Source: JAZSNL01 sp045536365 (GTDB taxonomy: Bacteria > Bacillota_I > Bacilli_A > ML615J-28 > CAG-313). From it: a stretch of DNA of 64,000 bases. The DNA lies in contig JAZSNL010000030.1 in NCBI GenBank assembly GCA_045536365.1, positions 118,680 to 182,679 on the forward strand, read 5' to 3'. Below, one piece after another: positions 54,658 through 64,000 of the stretch; within the stretch, counting starts at the first letter, position 1; every line of letters starts with the position of its first letter. The translations under genes were made by a program, and so were the position numbers. The notes under the pieces are model-generated. The model did not search any database. It saw only the letters and a program-made list of their open reading frames with translations, and was not told the DNA's origin.

Positions 54658-56811
54658 ATGGGTACTTATAATCGACGAAGAAACATAGTAATCAGTGGAA
54701 TAATAGCTATTTTCATATTGATTGCTGTGTTTTTATTTATGCTTTTCGGTATAAAGAAAACATATCAAATTAATTTCTATCAAGATGTTAATTTACTAGG
54801 ATCTTATGTATTAGATAGTAAAGATAGAATTGATGATGATATTTTAGAAGAAGTTTATAGTAAAGCTTATATTGAAGAAGATTATAAATATTATTGGTCA
54901 TTTAGTAATAATGAATTAAATGAAGTTGATTTTAGTATATTAAATAAAGATTCAGACATTTATCTCTATAAAGAAAAAGTAGATGAAGTGTTTGATATTA
55001 TTGTTGAAGAACATGAATTCTTTAATTATGAAATAATTAGTGATGATTTAATTACTGAAGGCAACAATGCGGTGATTAGAATTAATCATTTAGTTGATAA
55101 GAATAGATATAAAGCAGTTGTTTATATTAATGATGTAATTAGTTATCCTAATGAAAATGATGAATATGAAATTAAAAATATTCAATCTGATGTTTATGTT
55201 AAAGTCAAATATTATGAAATATTAGAAATTAAGTCTAATATGAAAGATCATTATTATTATACTGGATCTAATATTTTAATTGATTATGGAGTTTATGATA
55301 TTAATAATTCATTAGTTGATATTAATGATATTGAAGTTATTATTACAAATTCAAATAATGAAGTTGTTGATGAAATATTAGAAGTAGGTACTTATAATAT
55401 TAATTATCATTATACTGGAACTACTTATTATGTTGATGATTATTCTGAAGAAATAATCGTAGAAAAAGAAAAATTATGTATTAATCCTATTTTAGAAGAT
55501 GAGTATGTATTTAATAATCAAATTATTGAATTTGATTATCAAATATTAAATTCATTAAATGAAATAGTTGATATTGATGATATTAGTATTTCTTACTATG
55601 ATGAACAAAATCAAATAATAGATAATATTATTGATGCTGGTAGGTATAGTATTAAATATCATTATACTGGTTTAATTTATGACATTGATGATGTTGTTGT
55701 CAATATTGTTGTAAATAAACAAGTAAGTAATATATTTGTTGAAAATAAAGAATTTATTTATGATGGAAATGTTAAAGAAATTACTATTGATGATGTAGTT
55801 ACTAATAGTGATGGCGCAATTACATTTGAAAATAATAATAATATTAATGTTGGTAAATATGAAGTTGTTGTTAAAGTTGAAGAAAGTAAGAATTATTTAG
55901 AAAATAGTTTTGTTGTTTCTTTAACTATTACTAAAGCAACACCAATTATTACTAATATTCCTGATGTAAATGAAGGATATGAAAAAGGATTATTAAGTGA
56001 TATTGATTTAACTAATGGATCTAGTAATGTTGATGGTAGATTCGTATGGAAAGATCAAAATCAAGAATTAGTAGTAGGTAATAATAAATATAAAGTTTTA
56101 TTTATTCCTACTGATAGTTTAAATTATAACCAAGTTGAATTTGAAATTGAGGTAAATACAATTTCTATTACTGAAATGTTAAGAAGAATTAAAGTTGATA
56201 GAAATGATGTTTACGATGAATTAAGAGATGTTTTAGTAGGTAATATTGATAGTATTAATAAATTACCAATTAAAGCAGATAAATACGGATCACAAATTAC
56301 TTGGTATAGTAATTCTAATATTATTAAAGTTGATAACTTAGGTAATATTCATTATTTAGATGTAGATTGTGAAACTACAATTAATCTTGTTGGTTATATT
56401 AATTTATATAACGCAGTTGAATATGTAAGTTTCGTATTTACATTAAATCATCAAACTGAAGAGGTGTTATTAACTGAAGAAGTTGAAGAAGAAGTTAATG
56501 AACCTATAGAATTATCAGTTGATTATGAAATTGATAATAATCAAACTTATTATATTAATCCTTATCAAGAAATAAGAAATAATATAGAAGTTAAAACAAA
56601 TGAAATAAATGATGAATTTGAAAATATTGAATATCAAGAAACAAATATTATTGTTTATGAATCTAAGTGTAATGATTTAAATACAATAAGTGAAATCATC
56701 CTTTGGAAGATTTTAACTGATAGTGCCGGAGATCATGTGGCATATAAAACAAAAGAAATAAAGCAAGAAAGATATATAGATAAAAATATGAAAGGAGAAC
56801 ATAACATATGA
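54658..56811 (+). CDS. Membrane-anchored MBG-repeat surface protein
   Basis: 717 residues. Basic N-terminus and one helix (~9-30) act as an uncleaved anchor; the rest is outside. About three similar modules (INDIEVII..NIHYHYTG and ISISYYDEQN..IKYHYTG, then FIYDGNVKEITIDDV..KNYLENSFVVSLTITKA of MBG type) precede an Ig-like module near 500-600 (GSQITWYSNSNIIKVDNLGNI). AAAGGAGG site. Its TGA overlaps the ATG of the next gene (ATGA), so both are translated together. Role inferred: surface scaffold or partner of the secreted protein that follows. Confidence 0.78.
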   Translation: MGTYNRRRNIVISGIIAIFILIAVFLFMLFGIKKTYQINFYQDVNLLGSYVLDSKDRIDDDILEEVYSKAYIEEDYKYYWSFSNNELNEVDFSILNKDSDIYLYKEKVDEVFDIIVEEHEFFNYEIISDDLITEGNNAVIRINHLVDKNRYKAVVYINDVISYPNENDEYEIKNIQSDVYVKVKYYEILEIKSNMKDHYYYTGSNILIDYGVYDINNSLVDINDIEVIITNSNNEVVDEILEVGTYNINYHYTGTTYYVDDYSEEIIVEKEKLCINPILEDEYVFNNQIIEFDYQILNSLNEIVDIDDISISYYDEQNQIIDNIIDAGRYSIKYHYTGLIYDIDDVVVNIVVNKQVSNIFVENKEFIYDGNVKEITIDDVVTNSDGAITFENNNNINVGKYEVVVKVEESKNYLENSFVVSLTITKATPIITNIPDVNEGYEKGLLSDIDLTNGSSNVDGRFVWKDQNQELVVGNNKYKVLFIPTDSLNYNQVEFEIEVNTISITEMLRRIKVDRNDVYDELRDVLVGNIDSINKLPIKADKYGSQITWYSNSNIIKVDNLGNIHYLDVDCETTINLVGYINLYNAVEYVSFVFTLNHQTEEVLLTEEVEEEVNEPIELSVDYEIDNNQTYYINPYQEIRNNIEVKTNEINDEFENIEYQETNIIVYESKCNDLNTISEIILWKILTDSAGDHVAYKTKEIKQERYIDKNMKGEHNI

Positions 56812-59800
56812 AAAAACGCGTATCTTTAATGATGGCTTTAATGTTAGTAGTTCTTAGTATCTTTTCATTTGGTTTAAAATCAAATGTTAAAGCAACAGGA
56901 CTAACAGATGAAGATATAATTAATATTGAATTAAATAATATATACGTTCCTAATGAAGTTATTTATGACTTCCCATTAGTAACAGTAAGTGCATATAACT
57001 CAAGTATTACTTGGAACAGTGATAATGAAGAAATTATTAAAATTGAAAATGGTTGGGCAGTTGTTAACAGACCAACAGATAACGATGAAGAAGTTAATTT
57101 AACAGTAACTATTGCAAGAGGAGAAGTTTCTGATAGTAAAACTTTCCATGTTACTGTTAAAAAAGGTGTTACTGAAACTAATACTTATAATATTACTTAT
57201 GTATTAGATGGTGGTGTTAATAATCCAAATAACCCTACAACTTATAAAGTTGGAGAAACTACAGTTCTTTTACCTGCAACTAAAGGAACAGTTGAATTTT
57301 TAGGCTGGTATTTAGATGGTAAAAAGATTACTTCTTTACCTAAAGGTTTAAGTGGTGATATTGAATTAACTGCTAAATGGGGAGCTAAAGAAGCTGTAGA
57401 ATTAGTTATTAAAAATAATGTAAATAAAACTGAATATAATGCGTTAGAATCATTTGATTCTACAGGCCTTGTATTAACAGTTAAATATAATGATGGATCT
57501 GAATCAGATATTTCAGGTAATGAAATTACATTTGATAAAACAACTTTACAAGGTAGTGATACAATCGTTACTGCATCATATAGTGGTTTAAGTGTAGAAA
57601 TCGAAATTAAAGTTAATAAATTAAACATTAGTTTAGAAGGTTTAGAATTTAACGGATATAAAGGTATCTATGATGGTAAAGAACATAAAGTTGAACTTGT
57701 TGGTCAATTACCTGAAGGTATTAAAGAAGTTAAATATACAGATAACGTTTTAACAAACGCAGGAACTTTAACTGCAAAAGCAGAATTTGTTTATGATGAA
57801 GTTAACTATAATAACCCTGGTAGTTTAACTGCTGCTATTGAAATTACAAAAGCAACTTTAACAGTTACAGTTGGAAATGTAACTATTAAACCAGGAGAAA
57901 CTCCTACTTATTCATATACAATTGAAGGATTTGTTAATAATGAAACAGCTGATGTATTAGAAGGTCAAGTTGAATATATTGAAACAACATCTGATTATAA
58001 TACACCTGGTACATATCCAGTAGGAGCAAAAGGTTTAAAATCTGATAATTATGAAATTAATTATGTTCAAGGTACATTAACAATTACAGAAGAAGATTAT
58101 GTAATTGAAGCAAAAGATTTAACTAAAGTTTATAACGGTGAAAATCAAACTTTCACAGTTCTTGTTAAACAAGGTAACACAGAAGTTGAAGGTATTGAAT
58201 ATATTATTAGAAATTTAGATGGATCTGAATTTGAAGGCGCTACAAACGTAGGTCAATATAAAGTTGTTATTTCATTAGTTAATGAAGAAGCTGAAGAATT
58301 AGAAGTAACATTTGAAATCACAAAAGCAAATTATGAATTAACAGACGTTGAATTCAAAGATGTAACTACTACATTTGATGGTAATGTTCATAAAGTTGAA
58401 GTAACTGGTTTACCAGAATGGTTAGAAGTATCTTATGATAAAGAAACTACATTAGTAAATGCAGGTTCTATTACAGTTACTGCATCATTTAATCATAATA
58501 ATCCTAACTATAATGAAGTAACTCAAACTTTAACTGCAACACTTACTATTAATAAAGCTAAATTAAGTAGCGTTACATTCGAAGAATTAGAAGATGTTTA
58601 CTTTAATGGCGAAGCTCAAGAAGCTACTATTAAAGGTAAATTAGGTAACTATGAATTAACTCAAAATGATTATGATATTGCATATGAAGCAAATACTCAA
58701 ATCGGTACTGCAAAAGCTATTTTAACAGGTAAAGGTAACTTTGAAGGAACAGCTACTTTAACATTTGAAATTAAAGAATCTGACCTTTCAAGAGTAAGAA
58801 GAGTTAAAGAAGCATTAGAAAAATCTTATACTGAATTACCAACTGTATTTGAAACAGTAAAAGAAGAAGCAAGTATTAAATGGATGTCTACTTCAACAGC
58901 ATTAATGATTAATGCAGACGGTACATATAAAGAAATCTTAACTGAAAAAGCTCAAACAGTTGTAGTTTACGCAGTAGTTCAATATAACAATGCGGTTGAA
59001 TATGCTAAATTTGAATTTGTATTATCAGTAAAAGATAGTGATACACAAATCGAAATTGAAGGTGTAAATAAAGATATTACAATCAATTCAACATTATTAA
59101 CTGATAACCAATTAGCTAACTATACAGTTGAAGGTCAATCAGTTAAATATGGTTATGATATTAACCTTTTATTAGAAAACCAAGAAGTTCAACCAGAAGG
59201 TAAAGTTACAGTAAGAATTCCTATCTTAGAAGAATATAAAGATGATGAAACATTAAAAGTTTACCATGTAGCTGAAGACGGTTCATTAGAAGATATGAAT
59301 GCGGTAGCAGAAAATGGATACTTAGTATTTGAAACTGATTCATTTAGTCATTACTTAGTAACAGTTGAAGCAGTAGAAGGTGAAGAACCAGGTGATGGAC
59401 CAACTCAAGAAAAAACTGAAAGTCTAAATATTTTTGGTACAACTGGTACTCTTGCAGGTGATTCATTATCAATTTCTTGGGAAGGAACAAATATTAAATT
59501 TGTAACTGAAAAAGCTAGTTCAACAACAGCTATTAGAACAAGTGATGCTGATCATTTTAGAGCATACAAAGATTCTGAATCAATTATTTCTTGTTTAGAT
59601 GGCTCTACAATCACTAAAGTTGTTATTACAACTACAGGATCTTCATATGCAACAGCGTTAGCAAACTCTACAGTTACTGGCGGCACAGCAACTGCTGATG
59701 GAACAATCGTTACTATCGTAGCTGAAAGTGATGCAACAGCAATTGTTATTACTGCAGGTGCGCAATGGAGATTAAGTAAAGTAGAAGTGACTTATGGCGG

Positions 59801-60950
59801 ACAAACAGGAACAACTCCTGAACAACCTACTCATGAACATACAGCATGCCCAGAATGTGGTAAATGTACAGCAGCAGATTGTGATGGAGCAGAAGAAGAA
59901 AAATGTCAAGGACATGAACAAACAGTAATTGAAAAAATTACTATTGCAGAATTCTTATCAAAAGATGTTTCTGATAATGTATATTACGAATTAACAGGAA
60001 TAATTAAAGGTACATATAATACAACTTATGGTAACTTCTATTTATTTGATGAAAGTGGAGAAGTTGTAGTATATGGTTTAACTGCAACTAAGGTTGAATC
60101 AAATGATAAATCATTCGCAACACTTGGATTAAAAGATGGTGATGTTGTTACATTAATTGGTACAAGAGCTGATTATCAAGGTACAGCACAAGTTGGTGGA
60201 CCTGCTTACTATGTATCTCATACATCTCCTGAATATAGTGTTTCAGTAGAAGTTGAAGGTAATGGTACTGCAACATTAAGTGATGAAACAGCTGTTAATG
60301 GTACTGAAGTTGTATTAACTTTAAATCCTGCTGAAGGATATAAAGTGTCTTCAATTAAAGCTAATAATAAAACTATTTCAGTAGTTGCTGGCCAATTAGA
60401 ATACACTATTACAGTATTAGGCACTACTACAATTGTTGTTACATTTGTTGAAGATGTAGAAACTCCTGTCGGAGAAAATGAATATGTATTAGTTACAGAT
60501 GTTAATGATTTAAAGGCTGGCGATAAGATTGTTATCGTTGCAAGTGCAGAAGATTATGCATTATCAACAACTCAAAATACTAATAATCGTGGTAGCGTTG
60601 CAATTACAAAATCTGGTAATAAAGTTGAAATTAATGATTCTGTTCAAGTAATTACACTTGAAGTTGGTTTAACAGAAGGAACATTTGCATTTAATGTTGA
60701 TGGAAAATATTTATATGCTGCATCAACTAGTAGTAATCATTTAAAATCAAATGCTAGTATAACAGAAAGAGGCTCATGGACAATTTCTGTTACTACAGAA
60801 GGAATTGCTACAATTAAAGCCCAAGGAGAAAATGCAAGAAATTGGTTAAGATTCAATACATCTAATAACCCTAAATTATTTGCTTGTTATACAAGTGGTC
60901 AAACAGATGTTTCCATTTATAGATTAACAGGCCAATCTAGTTCAAATTGA
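56808..60950 (+). CDS. Secreted multi-domain protein, N-terminal part of a nuclease split by an in-frame TGA
   Basis: 1380 residues to the TGA. Signal peptide (5-~29, ending VKATG), an atrophied Ig-like module, one InlB-type repeat (~125-195), a BIG3-like module, about four MBG domains (~270-640), a linker, an OB-fold-like region (~1045-1110; YYELTGIIKGTYNTTYGNFYL) and a further beta-rich module ending SIYRLTGQSSSN. The same frame stays open after the TGA and reads TDQQIVEADVDYLQTEI and on into an endonuclease I domain, so the original protein was ~1685 residues. The MBG/OB/nuclease layout is seen in other secreted DNases of gut bacteria. Confidence 0.85.
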   Translation: MKKRVSLMMALMLVVLSIFSFGLKSNVKATGLTDEDIINIELNNIYVPNEVIYDFPLVTVSAYNSSITWNSDNEEIIKIENGWAVVNRPTDNDEEVNLTVTIARGEVSDSKTFHVTVKKGVTETNTYNITYVLDGGVNNPNNPTTYKVGETTVLLPATKGTVEFLGWYLDGKKITSLPKGLSGDIELTAKWGAKEAVELVIKNNVNKTEYNALESFDSTGLVLTVKYNDGSESDISGNEITFDKTTLQGSDTIVTASYSGLSVEIEIKVNKLNISLEGLEFNGYKGIYDGKEHKVELVGQLPEGIKEVKYTDNVLTNAGTLTAKAEFVYDEVNYNNPGSLTAAIEITKATLTVTVGNVTIKPGETPTYSYTIEGFVNNETADVLEGQVEYIETTSDYNTPGTYPVGAKGLKSDNYEINYVQGTLTITEEDYVIEAKDLTKVYNGENQTFTVLVKQGNTEVEGIEYIIRNLDGSEFEGATNVGQYKVVISLVNEEAEELEVTFEITKANYELTDVEFKDVTTTFDGNVHKVEVTGLPEWLEVSYDKETTLVNAGSITVTASFNHNNPNYNEVTQTLTATLTINKAKLSSVTFEELEDVYFNGEAQEATIKGKLGNYELTQNDYDIAYEANTQIGTAKAILTGKGNFEGTATLTFEIKESDLSRVRRVKEALEKSYTELPTVFETVKEEASIKWMSTSTALMINADGTYKEILTEKAQTVVVYAVVQYNNAVEYAKFEFVLSVKDSDTQIEIEGVNKDITINSTLLTDNQLANYTVEGQSVKYGYDINLLLENQEVQPEGKVTVRIPILEEYKDDETLKVYHVAEDGSLEDMNAVAENGYLVFETDSFSHYLVTVEAVEGEEPGDGPTQEKTESLNIFGTTGTLAGDSLSISWEGTNIKFVTEKASSTTAIRTSDADHFRAYKDSESIISCLDGSTITKVVITTTGSSYATALANSTVTGGTATADGTIVTIVAESDATAIVITAGAQWRLSKVEVTYGGQTGTTPEQPTHEHTACPECGKCTAADCDGAEEEKCQGHEQTVIEKITIAEFLSKDVSDNVYYELTGIIKGTYNTTYGNFYLFDESGEVVVYGLTATKVESNDKSFATLGLKDGDVVTLIGTRADYQGTAQVGGPAYYVSHTSPEYSVSVEVEGNGTATLSDETAVNGTEVVLTLNPAEGYKVSSIKANNKTISVVAGQLEYTITVLGTTTIVVTFVEDVETPVGENEYVLVTDVNDLKAGDKIVIVASAEDYALSTTQNTNNRGSVAITKSGNKVEINDSVQVITLEVGLTEGTFAFNVDGKYLYAASTSSNHLKSNASITERGSWTISVTTEGIATIKAQGENARNWLRFNTSNNPKLFACYTSGQTDVSIYRLTGQSSSN

Positions 60951-61112
60951 ACGGACCAACAAATCGTTGAAGCAGATGTAGATTATTTACAAACAGAAAT
61001 TAAAAAATCAGTTAATAGTGGATATGAATTACCAACAGTTGGTAAAAACAAATCTACTATTAACTGGACAATAGACAGTGATCATTTAGATACTTTAGTT
61101 AATAATAAATTA

Positions 61113-61868
61113 ATGAATGAAACTGAAGAAAATTTAAATGTAATACTTACTGCAAAAGTTTCATATGGAACATATGAATCTGGTGATATAGAGTTTGAAA
61201 TTGAAGTTAGATATATATTAGATGAAGTTGAAGAATATTATATCTCTATAACTGCAACTTCAGGAAATCTTTTAAAATTACAATTGAGAACTTTAATCAC
61301 TGAAACTCATAAGTTAACAACAACTTATGCAAATTTATTAACATATCTACAAGAAGCGGATGAAGATCCTGATAATCCTAATAATATGTTATTATTCTAT
61401 ACAGGAGAATCTGTTCCTAAAACAAGTAGTACTTCAGTATGGAATAGAGAGCATGTATGGCCTAAGAGTTTAGGATGGTTTACAGAATCAGGAGCAGGTG
61501 CGGATATGCATCATTTAAGACCTTGTATGCCAAATCTTAATTCATCAAGAAGTAATGATAGATTTGGAACAACAAGTGAAGGAGCGTATTTCTATCCTGT
61601 AGTTACAGACTCAAAATATAATGGCACAGGTATTGATTACCGTGGAGATGTGGCTAGAATAATATTCTATATGTTTGTTAGATATGAACAAGCTGATCAA
61701 TATACATTTATACAAGTTGGTCAATATGAAGAAATATTCCTTGAATGGAATGAAATAGATCCAGTAAGTGAAACTGAAATAATAAGAAATGATTATACAT
61801 ATCAAATTCAAGGTAATCGTAATCCATTTATAGATTATCCTGAATATGCTGAAATGATTTGGGGATAA
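61113..61868 (+). CDS. Endonuclease I-type domain, 3' part of the split gene
   Basis: 251 residues from the first ATG, but the frame is open from 60951, directly after the TGA of the preceding ORF. Contains the EndA/NucM-type beta-beta-alpha-metal motif: NREHVWPKSLG (His as general base), GADMHHLRP and RSNDRFG. There is no ribosome site at 61113, so it is not an independent gene; expression would need readthrough. Non-specific extracellular DNase/RNase domain. Probably a broken 3' end unless the TGA is read through. Confidence 0.75.
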   Translation: MNETEENLNVILTAKVSYGTYESGDIEFEIEVRYILDEVEEYYISITATSGNLLKLQLRTLITETHKLTTTYANLLTYLQEADEDPDNPNNMLLFYTGESVPKTSSTSVWNREHVWPKSLGWFTESGAGADMHHLRPCMPNLNSSRSNDRFGTTSEGAYFYPVVTDSKYNGTGIDYRGDVARIIFYMFVRYEQADQYTFIQVGQYEEIFLEWNEIDPVSETEIIRNDYTYQIQGNRNPFIDYPEYAEMIWG

Positions 61869-61965
61869 AACCCACAAGGAAAAATAAAAATATTAAATAA
61901 ATAAAAAATAAATATCTTAATAATATAAAAAACAAAATATAATAAATATTTAGAAAGGATAACAT

Positions 61966-64000
61966 ATGAAGAAAAGAATATTGACATTTTTAACCTTGTT
62001 AGTTGCGTTCTTTGGACTAATTGGTCTAACAACTAATAATTATGCGGTTATTAATGCGGAAGAAACTTCTGAAACACTTGGTGGAGATCAAACTACAGTT
62101 GATTATGATTTATCAGTTGTTAAAAATGGTATTCCTGCAAGTGTAATTGCAAGTTTCCCTGTAACTTATGAAAGTGTTTATGGAAACAAAATAGAATGGT
62201 CAGTAGAAAAAGACCAAGAAATTATTACGTATGATGAAGATGCACATTGGATGGTAGTTAATCGTCCTGCTAGTGGTGAAACTCAATATATTGACATTAC
62301 TGTTACTATTAAAGGCTTAGGTGATGCTACTGCAACTTATACATTTACAGTAGCTGTATCAAGTGGTGTTACAGTAACTAAACAATATGATATTACATAT
62401 GATTTAGTTGGAGGCTTAAACCATGAAGCCAATCCAACTAAATATAATGTTGGACAAGCAACTATCGAATTATTAGCTCCTACTAAAGAAGGGTATACTT
62501 TTGATGGTTGGTACCAAGGCGAAGAAAAAATAGAAAAAATCCTAGTTGGCTCAATGCAAGATTATGAATTAGTAGCTAGATGGACACAAAATGAATATTC
62601 AATTTTATTCGATTCAAAAGGTGGTTCTACTGTAGCTCCGATTACAGGATATTTTGGTGATAAAATTACAGCTCCTAATGAACCTGAAAAAGAAGGCCAT
62701 ACATTTGCTGGATGGTATGAAAATGAAAATTATGAAGGAGAAGAATTCGTATTTGATACTATGCCTTCAGAAAATGTGACTTTATACGCAAAATGGACAG
62801 TTAAACAATATACAATAACATTTATGGATGGAGAAGAAGAGTTTACTACTATAACTCAAGATTTTGGAACAGAAATTATAGCTCCAACAACAACTAAAGA
62901 AGGCCATAAATTTGTTGAATGGCAAGATGATCAAGGTGCTCATTTAGATCTACCATCTACAATGCCAGCTGAAAATTTAGTATATTATGGAAAATGGACA
63001 GTTGAACAATATACAATCACATTTATGGATGGAGAAGAAGAGTTTGCAACTATAACTCAAGATTTTGGAACAGCTATTACATCTCCTGAAACAACTAAGG
63101 AAGGTTATGAATTTAAAGGATGGGATAAAGAAATTCCTACAACAATGCCAGCTAAAGATTTAGTTATCAATGGTACTTGGGAAATCTTATCTTATACTGT
63201 TACTTTTAAAAATGGTGCTGTTCAATATGGAGAAGTTTTAACATTAACATATGGAAGTAAAGTTCAATTCCCTACTGATCCAACTGCTGAAGCGGGTAAA
63301 TCATTTATAGGTTGGGCATATAATGGTCAAAGAGTTTATGAAGAAACATTTACAGTTCCTGCGGAAGATATTGAACTTACTGCAATTTGGTCAGATTTAG
63401 AATTATATACTATTACATTTGATAGTAATGGTGGAACTATTATTGAAAAACAAGAAGTATATGCAGGATCTAATGTAGTAGCTCCTACAGAACCTACAAA
63501 AACTGGATATACATTTGTTTCTTGGGTTAATGAAAATGATGAAGAAGTCGAATTCCCATTTGAAGCAACAGCAGATTTAACATTAAAAGCAAAATATGAA
63601 ATCAATAAATACACTGTAACATTCAAAGATCATGATGATATAGTATTAAGTACTCAAGAAATCGAATACTCAAGCGGTGCTGTAGCTCCAGCAGATCCAA
63701 CAAGAACAGGGTATACATTCACTGGTTGGGATAAAGATTTCTCATATATTACTGATGATTTAGAAGTAACTGCTCAATATAACATTAATAAATATGAAGT
63801 AGTATTTAAAGATCATGATGGAACAGAATTAAGTAAACAAGAAGTTGAATACTTAAGCGATGCAGTAGCACCAGCAGATCCAACAAGAGAAGGATATACA
63901 TTCAAAGGTTGGGATAAAGCATTTGATTCAATCACAAGTGACTTAGAAGTTGTTGCTCAATATGAAATCAATAAATACACAGTAGTATTTAAAGATCATG
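61966..64000 (+). CDS. Secreted InlB-repeat protein, 3' end outside window
   Basis: The frame is open from ATG 61966 (AAAGGATAAC upstream) to the window edge, at least 678 residues. Signal peptide (~4-27, ending NNYAVINAEE), an atrophied Ig-like module (SVYGNKIEWSVEKDQEI), then at least eight InlB-type beta-grasp repeats of ~70 residues (FDGWYQG, FAGWYEN, FVEWQDD, FKGWDKE, FIGWAYN, FVSWVNE, FTGWDKD, FKGWDKA). The last units are nearly identical in DNA, indicating recent tandem duplication. Likely a surface stalk for a C-terminal domain beyond the window. Confidence 0.88.
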   Translation, partial: MKKRILTFLTLLVAFFGLIGLTTNNYAVINAEETSETLGGDQTTVDYDLSVVKNGIPASVIASFPVTYESVYGNKIEWSVEKDQEIITYDEDAHWMVVNRPASGETQYIDITVTIKGLGDATATYTFTVAVSSGVTVTKQYDITYDLVGGLNHEANPTKYNVGQATIELLAPTKEGYTFDGWYQGEEKIEKILVGSMQDYELVARWTQNEYSILFDSKGGSTVAPITGYFGDKITAPNEPEKEGHTFAGWYENENYEGEEFVFDTMPSENVTLYAKWTVKQYTITFMDGEEEFTTITQDFGTEIIAPTTTKEGHKFVEWQDDQGAHLDLPSTMPAENLVYYGKWTVEQYTITFMDGEEEFATITQDFGTAITSPETTKEGYEFKGWDKEIPTTMPAKDLVINGTWEILSYTVTFKNGAVQYGEVLTLTYGSKVQFPTDPTAEAGKSFIGWAYNGQRVYEETFTVPAEDIELTAIWSDLELYTITFDSNGGTIIEKQEVYAGSNVVAPTEPTKTGYTFVSWVNENDEEVEFPFEATADLTLKAKYEINKYTVTFKDHDDIVLSTQEIEYSSGAVAPADPTRTGYTFTGWDKDFSYITDDLEVTAQYNINKYEVVFKDHDGTELSKQEVEYLSDAVAPADPTREGYTFKGWDKAFDSITSDLEVVAQYEINKYTVVFKDH

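Noticed and set aside
60948..60950. Alternative genetic code with TGA read as Trp or Gly
   Set aside because: TGG is used for Trp across all large genes without other in-frame TGA, and TGA ends the ZIP, AbiEi and 54658 genes at natural C-termini or ATGA overlaps. One TGA is better explained by a mutation, readthrough or error.
61113..61868. Independent nuclease gene starting at 61113
   Set aside because: No ribosome site, and the frame is continuous with the upstream ORF apart from the single TGA.

Overview
This window looks like a chromosomal segment of a very AT-rich, low-GC Bacillota (Bacilli / Erysipelotrichia / Mollicutes-like gut lineage). Grounds: strongly A/T-biased codons, AGGAGG-type ribosome binding sites, sigma-A style TTGACA-17-TATAAT promoters, short U-tailed terminators, and many secreted or lipoprotein products built from Listeria-Bacteroides (InlB-type) beta-grasp repeats, MBG and Ig-like modules. 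The standard code is used: TGG encodes Trp throughout and TGA ends at least three genes. No LPXTG sorting signal was seen, so lipoprotein and single-helix anchors dominate. Species-level identity cannot be read from the sequence.

Layout. 1-5.7 kb: 3' part of a giant GLUG-repeat surface protein. 5.8-6.7 kb: an AbiE-type system with an intact AbiEi antitoxin and a toxin gene collapsed to its two ends. 6.7-11 kb: MBL hydrolase, small lipoprotein, MsrA, M28 peptidase. 11-15.3 kb: six TerB-like paralogues with a tyrosine phenol-lyase/tryptophanase-family enzyme among them, followed by a DUF4062-STAND NTPase (15.4-18.9 kb). 19-26.5 kb: two CorC/CNNM-type proteins, a P-loop kinase, an orphan Phd/YefM antitoxin, a feoA-feoB-Cys-rich iron operon and a CPA2 antiporter. 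26.7-29.7 kb: a TasA-like fibre locus with two SipW-type signal peptidases. 29.8-33.4 kb: heterodimeric ABC exporter, followed by a 700-bp gene-poor stretch with a duplicated gene end, 32-bp-spaced repeats and a candidate small RNA. 34.2-36.6 kb: double GNAT plus TIR-methyltransferase-like fusion. 36.7-39.9 kb: lactate permease, membrane proteins, cytidine deaminase. 39.9-41.3 kb: an apparently intact IS3-family element sitting between two arms of a terminator. 41.4-44.8 kb: two NCS2 nucleobase permeases, one with chitin-binding-like modules in a loop and one behind a leader peptide and attenuator. 44.9-54.2 kb: secreted amidase, C_GCAxxG protein, ArsB-like transporter, Fic protein, ZIP transporter, GH18 lipoprotein. 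54.4-64 kb: a guanine-class riboswitch and terminator ahead of a run of large secreted proteins, including an endonuclease I-type protein split by one in-frame TGA.

How it fits together. The cell appears to invest in secreted depolymerising enzymes (peptidoglycan amidase, chitinase-like GH18, DNase) together with nucleobase permeases, lactate permease and cytidine deaminase. This suits scavenging of microbial debris in an anoxic gut, where ferrous iron (Feo) is the available form. Conflict-type genes (AbiEi, STAND NTPase, TIR fusion, Fic) are scattered among these rather than forming one island.
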